Of a stretch of 9,782 nt of DNA, positions 5,965 through 9,782 are shown in pieces; the stretch's first letter is position 1, and each line of letters opens with the position of its first letter. Under the pieces are notes generated by a model, which was not told the DNA's origin, made no database searches, and was given only the letters and a program-made list of their open reading frames with translations. Location: the NCBI GenBank assembly GCA_002402245.1, contig NVVP01000073.1, forward strand, positions 1 through 9,782, in the 5' to 3' direction. Both the position numbers and the translations under genes were made by a program. Source of the stretch: Gammaproteobacteria bacterium. Lineage in GTDB: Bacteria; Pseudomonadota; Gammaproteobacteria; Nitrosococcales; Methylophagaceae.

Positions 5965-6555
5965 TTAAGGTGCAAGCAGGGCTGCAGTATCAATGATATT
6001 TTGTGACAATGTGGCTAAACGTACATTTTGTTTCATAGCGGATGAACGAAGCAGTTTATAGGCTTCATCTTCCGAACATTGTTTTTGGCTCATGATTAAG
6101 CCTTTGGCTCGGTCAATAATTTTTCTGTCAGCAAGATTAACTTTGAGATCATCAACCTGTTGCTGCACTTTTTGGTACTGTTTAAAACGAAAAATAGCCG
6201 TAGTCAGAATAGACTCCACTCGGCGTTCATCTAAGCCATCTACCACATAAGCACTGACACCAAGATCAATTGCTTTAGCAATCACATCGTTACGCCCATC
6301 ATCTGAGAAAATAACAATAGGTAATGGAAACTGTTGCAGAATAATTTGCAGGTGTTTAAGGACAGATAAATCTGTTGACTCTAATGCTAGAACAATAATA
6401 TCTGGCATTACAGAAGTCATTTCACTTAATACCTTCTCTAAGCTACTGCCTTCTAATATGATTTTATACGGACTATTTGAAAGTGCTTGGCTAAGCACAT
6501 TTCTAGCCTTTAAATTGCTGCTAATAATAATGGCATTGTGAGTATCAGGTATCAT
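5965..6555 (-). CDS. nasT: ANTAR-domain transcription antiterminator, NasT-like
   Basis: A 196-residue RNA-binding antiterminator expected to act on the leader hairpins of nrtA and the porin gene. Residues about 6-125 form a receiver-like domain; 136-190 form the ANTAR domain (AERKxID-type helix LADRKIIDRAKGLIM, then EDEAYKLLRSSAMKQ). The SAYVVDGL segment (101-108) is a NasT hallmark. The receiver looks unable to be phosphorylated: the expected Asp at the end of the third strand is Ala57 (PDIIVLALES), and the acidic pair of strand 1 is Ser-Ser-Asn (12-14). Control by a partner protein is therefore likelier than by a kinase; in known systems this is NasS, which is not encoded in this window. 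The ribosome binding site is weak. The gene lies about 80 bp after the porin gene with a terminator in between, leaving little room for its own promoter. Confidence 0.9.
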   Translation of the reverse strand: MIPDTHNAIIISSNLKARNVLSQALSNSPYKIILEGSSLEKVLSEMTSVMPDIIVLALESTDLSVLKHLQIILQQFPLPIVIFSDDGRNDVIAKAIDLGVSAYVVDGLDERRVESILTTAIFRFKQYQKVQQQVDDLKVNLADRKIIDRAKGLIMSQKQCSEDEAYKLLRSSAMKQNVRLATLSQNIIDTAALLAP

Positions 6556-6583
6556 TTATTTACCAGGTTAAAATGGTTGAACT

Positions 6584-6625
6584 GTTTAATAATAATTAGC
6601 CGGACAACAATGCTGTCCGGCTAAT
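6584..6625 (-). terminator. Terminator between the porin gene and nasT
   Basis: A 12-bp perfect stem (6595-6606 with 6614-6625, core TAGCCGGACA/TGTCCGGCTA) closes a 7-nt loop and is followed on the minus strand by TTATTATTAAA. The U tract is interrupted, so read-through into nasT is plausible. Confidence 0.75.
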
Positions 6626-6636
6626 AAAATCGTTAT

Positions 6637-7839
6637 TTAGAACTTAACTTGTCCATATACCCAGAATTTTTCAGTGTCTACTTTTCCAGCTAGATCGCCT
6701 GCATTATAATCTGCATATTTTAGCCCAACGGTATAATGCTTTTTAAAGGTTTTTTGAGCTAAAAGATCAAACTCAGAACCTGCATCAATATGACCTTTAT
6801 CTGTTTCAAAATCATGATACACACCTACTAGTTTAACGCCCATCACCTTGCCCACAACAGTGAAGTACACATCTTCTAAACCAGCAGCTGGTGTAGCTAA
6901 AAATGAATCAGCCCAACCTTGGAATGCATGATTAGTCCCAAGCGGAGTTTTAAAGCTAGATGTACCATCACCTTGCTGCATCTCATATGAAACTTTAGCT
7001 AACCAACCTTTATATTTACCACCTAATTCAGCTAGGTAGTAGTTCTGGTCATCCATCGTGCCATCTTTATAATCATCTTGCTTAGCAAACTCAGCAGTAT
7101 AGATAACCTTAACGCTATCACTCACCGCTTTAGCACCAGATAGACGTAACCCTAGTGTTTTAGATGATGTTGCAGGTGCATCTTCATAGTCAAGTAAATA
7201 GGCATAAGCTTCTAATTTACCAATAGGTAATGCTGAATATTGGGCATTAAACAGGTGAGAACTCATATCAACCGAACTACCTAAAATTGAGTTCACTTTA
7301 TTAATATAAGCATAACTCAATTTAGTATCAGCTAATGACGAGTTAGTTAAACTAAATGCATCAAATGATTGATGGTTTTGACGCCATAAAACATTACCGA
7401 CGAAACGATGGAATGGTGCTCCACGGTATGTTAACTCCTGTCGACCAAATTTAAATTCAGTATCAAAACCATTGTATTGCAGATAGGCTTGATTCATTTC
7501 AGTACTATCAGGATCAGCCACAACAGAATAGCTGCTATCACCATTCACTTTGTCATCAAACTTACCACTACCTAACTCTGAAATATCTTCTGCTTCAATA
7601 AAGCCACTAAAACCATGAAATAAACCTGTTTTGTAGCCTAATGTTGTACGTAAAGTATAGGCATCGGCATCTTTACGTGCATTATCCTGTGATACCGCTT
7701 CATAACGAGCACGAGCTGAAAAGCTAACTTTACCTGAACTGAGCGCCTCATAGAATGAATCATCGGCATAGGCATAATTCATCGAGCTTGAACCTGCGGC
7801 CAGTAAAAGTAATGCGATAGGTTTTCTTGTAAATTTCAT
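6637..7839 (-). CDS. Outer-membrane beta-barrel porin (alginate-export-like), probable nitrate/nitrite channel
   Basis: A 400-residue outer-membrane protein. The signal peptide (MKFTRKPIALLLLAAG, cleavage near AYA|DDS, residue 25), alternating strands throughout and C-terminal Phe (YGQVKF) mark a beta-barrel assembled by BAM. FGRQEL (about 131-136) and the following RFVGNVLWRQNHQSFDAF resemble the alginate-export/long-chain porin group. The start is chosen from AAGGA upstream of two consecutive ATG codons (7842 and 7839). The second has the better spacing, and a longer frame to 7863 would start with TTG inside the leader terminator. Substrate cannot be read from the sequence. However, its leader carries the same sigma-54, NtrC and ANTAR elements as nrtA, and the next gene is nasT. 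I infer that it admits nitrate or nitrite to the periplasm. A different nitrogen source is possible. Confidence 0.85.
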   Translation of the reverse strand: MKFTRKPIALLLLAAGSSSMNYAYADDSFYEALSSGKVSFSARARYEAVSQDNARKDADAYTLRTTLGYKTGLFHGFSGFIEAEDISELGSGKFDDKVNGDSSYSVVADPDSTEMNQAYLQYNGFDTEFKFGRQELTYRGAPFHRFVGNVLWRQNHQSFDAFSLTNSSLADTKLSYAYINKVNSILGSSVDMSSHLFNAQYSALPIGKLEAYAYLLDYEDAPATSSKTLGLRLSGAKAVSDSVKVIYTAEFAKQDDYKDGTMDDQNYYLAELGGKYKGWLAKVSYEMQQGDGTSSFKTPLGTNHAFQGWADSFLATPAAGLEDVYFTVVGKVMGVKLVGVYHDFETDKGHIDAGSEFDLLAQKTFKKHYTVGLKYADYNAGDLAGKVDTEKFWVYGQVKF

Positions 7840-7854
7840 CATGTTTCCTTTTAT

Positions 7855-7895
7855 AAAAAACAAAAAGCCATACCCAGCTGAACTAGGTATGGCTT
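7855..7895 (-). terminator. Leader terminator immediately upstream of the porin gene (attenuator)
   Basis: On the minus strand AAGCCATACC (7895-7886) pairs with GGTATGGCTT (7874-7865) around an 11-nt loop, followed by TTTGTTTTTT. It ends just before the AAAAGGA ribosome binding site. Its 5' arm includes the GCCAT (7893-7889) used by the P2 hairpin, so the two structures exclude each other. Confidence 0.87.
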
Positions 7896-7904
7896 CGTTA
7901 CCAT
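7889..7904 (-). promoter_or_regulatory. ANTAR-type hexaloop hairpin P2 (antiterminator) in the porin leader
   Basis: On the minus strand ATGGT-AACGAA-GCCAT forms a 5-bp stem (one U-G pair) with an A1/G4 hexaloop. Its 3' strand is part of the terminator's 5' arm, so a protein holding P2 would prevent the terminator. This is the architecture described for EutV-type leaders. Confidence 0.82.
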
Positions 7905-7920
7905 CAATTTATATGTTGTA

Positions 7921-7934
7921 CTGCCTCGTTGCAG
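7921..7934 (-). promoter_or_regulatory. ANTAR-type hexaloop hairpin P1 in the porin leader
   Basis: On the minus strand CTGC-AACGAG-GCAG forms a 4-bp stem with an A1/G4 hexaloop, starting 2-3 nt after the predicted transcription start. The loop shares AACG with P2 here and with P1 of the nrtA leader. The P1-P2 pair fits the tandem ANTAR recognition element. Confidence 0.78.
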
Positions 7935-7947
7935 ATAGTAGGGTTAA

Positions 7948-7963
7948 AGCATCATTTGTGCCA
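7948..7963 (-). promoter_or_regulatory. Sigma-54 promoter of the porin gene
   Basis: Minus-strand TGGCACAAATGATGCT has the full TGGCAC -24 element and GC at -12 with exact 10-nt spacing. Start predicted near 7937, giving a leader of about 97 nt. It is nearly the same as the nrtA promoter. Confidence 0.83.
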
Positions 7964-8015
7964 TAAGTTTAACCCTATGAAAACTAAGTTAATATTGTTT
8001 TTGGGTAACTGGACA

Positions 8016-8032
8016 TGCACCATGAGAGTACA
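8016..8032. promoter_or_regulatory. NtrC-like enhancer site for the porin gene
   Basis: TGCACCATGAGAGTACA matches TGCAC-N7-GTGCA with one mismatch. It is centred about 87 bp upstream of the predicted sigma-54 start. A lone TGCAC half-site follows at 8049-8053. Confidence 0.6.
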
Positions 8033-8115
8033 AAATGGTTTATTTAAATGCACGAAATAGGGGAGGTAAAGCTCTATTGTAGTGGCTAGTTACACGATAA
8101 AAATTAAAATAGCAT

Positions 8116-8158
8116 TCAAAAGGTTTCCTTTTGATACCTTTGATGTATCATATAAGAT
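8116..8158 (+). promoter_or_regulatory. Toxin-antitoxin promoter with overlapping inverted-repeat operators
   Basis: TCAAAAGG-TTT-CCTTTTGA (8116-8134; 8-bp arms, read from 8117) is followed by an overlapping TGATAC-N7-GTATCA (8132-8150). A candidate promoter TTGATA (8131-8136), 16-bp spacer, TAAGAT (8153-8158) is covered by these repeats, as expected for repression by the antitoxin or the toxin-antitoxin complex. Confidence 0.6.
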
Positions 8159-8185
8159 ATTGTTTTTTTATCGCAGGAGCCAGTT

Positions 8186-8404
8186 ATGTCAAAAGCAATT
8201 AAATTATCTGATCAGCTTGTTAAAGATGCTGTAATGAATGGTAAAGCTCAACACCGCAGTGCACCTAAACAAATTGAATATTGGGCTAGGCTTGGAAAAA
8301 TAGCAGATGAAAACCCTGACTTACCTTTAAATTTTATTAAAGGTACATTAGTGGGGATTGAAGAAAATAAAGCGGGCGAAGTGTCAGAGTATCAGTTTGG
8401 ATGA
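8186..8404 (+). CDS. ParD-like antitoxin of a type II toxin-antitoxin module
   Basis: A 72-residue protein that should bind and neutralise the following RelE/ParE-type toxin and repress its own promoter. The N-terminal half (IKLSDQLVKDAV, then RSAPKQIEYWARLGKIADENP) looks like the ParD-like antitoxin family with a ribbon-helix-helix-type DNA-binding start. The C-terminal half (about 50-72) is the likely toxin-binding tail. The start ATG has GGAG 6 nt upstream. Its stop TGA overlaps the toxin ATG (ATGA at 8401-8404), the usual translational coupling of such pairs. Inverted repeats lie just upstream. The module is inserted between the porin regulatory region and a gamma-glutamyltranspeptidase gene and is probably acquired cargo. 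Confidence 0.85.
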   Translation: MSKAIKLSDQLVKDAVMNGKAQHRSAPKQIEYWARLGKIADENPDLPLNFIKGTLVGIEENKAGEVSEYQFG

Positions 8405-8676
8405 TTGTCCATCAAACAAGCATATTTAAACGCCAAGTTAAAAAAATGCATAAATCAGAAAAAGTAGCTCTTGATAAAGTAGTAAAACAAATTATTTCAA
8501 ACCCGGCTATTGGTGAAATGAAAATAGGTGATTTGGCTGGTATTCAAGTATTTAAATATAAACATAATTCACAGCTTTATTTAGTCGCTTATCAATATAG
8601 AGATGAACAACTTATTTTAACGCTTATTAATCACGGAACTCACGAGAATTTTTATCGAGATTTAAAAAAGCATTAA
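8401..8676 (+). CDS. RelE/ParE-family toxin of a type II toxin-antitoxin module
   Basis: A 91-residue basic protein of the RelE/ParE fold: two N-terminal helices (FKRQVKKMHKSEKVALDKVVKQI), then strands DLAGIQVFKYK, QLYLVAYQY and LILTLINHG, ending in the family-typical GTHENFYRDLKKH. In RelE-type toxins this fold cleaves mRNA on the ribosome; in ParE it poisons gyrase. The C-terminal His/Glu/Tyr/Arg cluster suits an mRNA interferase better, but the activity cannot be settled from sequence. The gene overlaps the antitoxin by 4 bp. Reading frame and motifs are intact, so the toxin appears functional. Confidence 0.87.
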   Translation: MIVHQTSIFKRQVKKMHKSEKVALDKVVKQIISNPAIGEMKIGDLAGIQVFKYKHNSQLYLVAYQYRDEQLILTLINHGTHENFYRDLKKH

Positions 8677-8757
8677 TTAATAATATTAGGTAAGTGACTA
8701 ATTTTCCTATCAATAAGGTGCTTATCGCCTTTCAACGAAATATGGACATCTTCTGAC

Positions 8758-9782
8758 ATGAAATTTTTAAACTCAACCCTTGTGCTACTTCTTAGCCTTA
8801 ATACTGTGCAACTAGCAGCAAACGATGATGCAATATTAGCGGGGCAACGAGCCATGCCGGTCACAGGTCAAACTGCTATGGTGGTAACAAGCCATAATTT
8901 GGCCACTGAGATTGCCTTAGATATTTTGCAAGCAGGCGGCAATGCTATTGATGCTGCTGTGGCGGCAGGCTTTGCCTTAGCGGTCACTCAGCCGCGATCA
9001 GGTAATATCGGCGGGGGTGGATTTATGTTGTATTCGCAAGGTAATAGCGATGATGTGGTTGCCATTGATTACCGAGAAAAAGCCCCCAGCAAAGCCTATA
9101 AAGATATGTTTTTAGATGAACAAGGTAATAGTGATCAACACTTAAGCCGGTTTTCACACTTATCAGCAGGCGTGCCTGGCACAGTAGCGGGTTTTACCTT
9201 AGCGCTTGAAAAGTTTGGCACGATGTCTTTAAAACAAGTGTTACAACCTGCTATCGACTTAGCCACAAATGGTTTTGTAGTCCCTAGCCGGTTTGTTGAA
9301 GGCATTGCAGCAAGAAAACAAGTCTTTGATAAATGGCCGGCGAGTAAAGCGACGTTTTTTAAAGCAGATGGTAGTGCCTACAAGGCGGGTGAAATATTCA
9401 AGCAGCCTGTGTTAGCCAAAACACTGCAGTTGATTGCAGATAAAGGTCGGGATGGTTTTTATAGCGGTGAAACGGCAAGGTTGATTGAATCCGAAATGAA
9501 AAAACATGGCGGGCTGATTAGTTATGAGGATTTAGCCAACTATCAAGCAGAAATTAGACAGCCTGTACATGGAAGCTACCGAGGTTTTGATGTGTACTCT
9601 ATGTCTCCCCCCAGTTCTGGTGGTGCCCATATCGTGCAGATTTTAAACATGTTGGAGTTATATCCCATTACTGAATATGGTCATAACTCGGCTCAAACTA
9701 TTCATCTAATGGCAGAAGCTATGCGTCGAGCCTATGCCGATCGTGCTAGCTATTTAGGGGATAGTGATTTTGTTAACGTCCC
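8758..9782 (+). CDS. ggt: Gamma-glutamyltranspeptidase, N-terminal part (3' end beyond the window)
   Basis: This enzyme transfers or hydrolyses the gamma-glutamyl group of glutathione in the periplasm. The 341 visible residues begin with a signal peptide (MKFLNSTLVLLLSLNTVQLA). They continue through the large-subunit landmarks GGNAIDAAVA (60-69), QPRSGNIGGGGFML, and DYREKAP with Arg106, equivalent to the substrate-binding Arg114 of E. coli Ggt. Later come VPGTVAGF, MSPPSSGGAHIVQILNMLE and MAEAMRRAYADRASYLGD. The autoprocessing Thr and the small subunit lie beyond 9782, so catalytic integrity cannot be judged. ATG at 8758 is the only good start in frame; an ATG at 8742 is out of frame and stops after four codons. 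The ribosome binding site is poor. No link to the nitrate genes is evident except a general role in nitrogen and sulfur supply. Confidence 0.95.
   Translation, partial: MKFLNSTLVLLLSLNTVQLAANDDAILAGQRAMPVTGQTAMVVTSHNLATEIALDILQAGGNAIDAAVAAGFALAVTQPRSGNIGGGGFMLYSQGNSDDVVAIDYREKAPSKAYKDMFLDEQGNSDQHLSRFSHLSAGVPGTVAGFTLALEKFGTMSLKQVLQPAIDLATNGFVVPSRFVEGIAARKQVFDKWPASKATFFKADGSAYKAGEIFKQPVLAKTLQLIADKGRDGFYSGETARLIESEMKKHGGLISYEDLANYQAEIRQPVHGSYRGFDVYSMSPPSSGGAHIVQILNMLELYPITEYGHNSAQTIHLMAEAMRRAYADRASYLGDSDFVNV

Noticed and set aside
8715..8731. Small hairpin AAGGTG-CTTAT-CGCCTT downstream of the toxin gene as a terminator
   Set aside because: Only 6 bp with one G-U pair and no U tract, so it is not convincing as a terminator.
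8673..8864. Minus-strand open frame of 63 codons between toxin and ggt
   Set aside because: It overlaps the ggt signal-peptide region in antisense and has no ribosome binding site or family similarity.
1..9782. CRISPR arrays, insertion sequences or prophage genes
   Set aside because: No regularly spaced direct repeats, transposase frames or terminal inverted repeats were seen; the intron carries no endonuclease gene.

Overview
The window looks like part of an AT-rich gammaproteobacterial chromosome, probably a marine lineage. This rests on a MucD/DegQ-type protease, a Tat-exported NrtA, a NasT-type ANTAR regulator, sigma-54/NtrC-type promoter sites and a beta-barrel porin ending in Phe. The genus cannot be fixed from sequence alone.

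Layout. 1-1215 (+): 3' part of a MucD-like periplasmic serine protease, then its terminator. 1449-1824 (+): a tRNA-Leu gene whose anticodon loop is split by a roughly 291-nt group I intron. P1, P2, P3, P4, P6, P7, P9 and P10 can all be drawn, and the predicted spliced anticodon is CAA. A bidirectional hairpin terminator at 1829-1861 separates it from a long minus-strand block. Read in the direction of transcription (high to low coordinates), that block is: porin (7839-6637), terminator, nasT (6555-5965), then nrtA (5590-4190), nrtB (4114-3092), nrtD (3082-2291) and a small unknown gene (2267-1899). 8116-8676 (+): a two-gene toxin-antitoxin module with inverted repeats at its promoter. 8758-9782 (+): 5' part of a gamma-glutamyltranspeptidase gene, cut by the window end.

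The most interesting content is the regulatory design of the minus-strand block. The porin gene and nrtA are each preceded by the same series of elements: a 17-bp NtrC-like dyad, a sigma-54 promoter with exact GG-N10-GC spacing, a predicted start about 12 nt downstream, an RNA hairpin with an A1/G4 hexaloop (the ANTAR-protein recognition signature), and an intrinsic terminator just before the ribosome binding site. Between the two units lies nasT, which encodes an ANTAR antiterminator. I infer a nitrogen- and nitrate-controlled uptake system in which NtrC and sigma-54 start transcription under nitrogen limitation and NasT lets polymerase past the leader terminators when nitrate or nitrite is present. 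The porin would carry the anion across the outer membrane and NrtABD across the inner membrane. The porin leader is the clearer case: it has two hexaloops, and the second hairpin shares bases with the terminator. No NasS sensor and no nitrate or nitrite reductase lies in the window.

The two intergenic stretches over 300 bases (5591-5964 and 7840-8185) hold these control elements. I see nothing further in 1257-1392, 5850-5920, 8041-8115 or 8677-8757 beyond weak signals noted as rejected.
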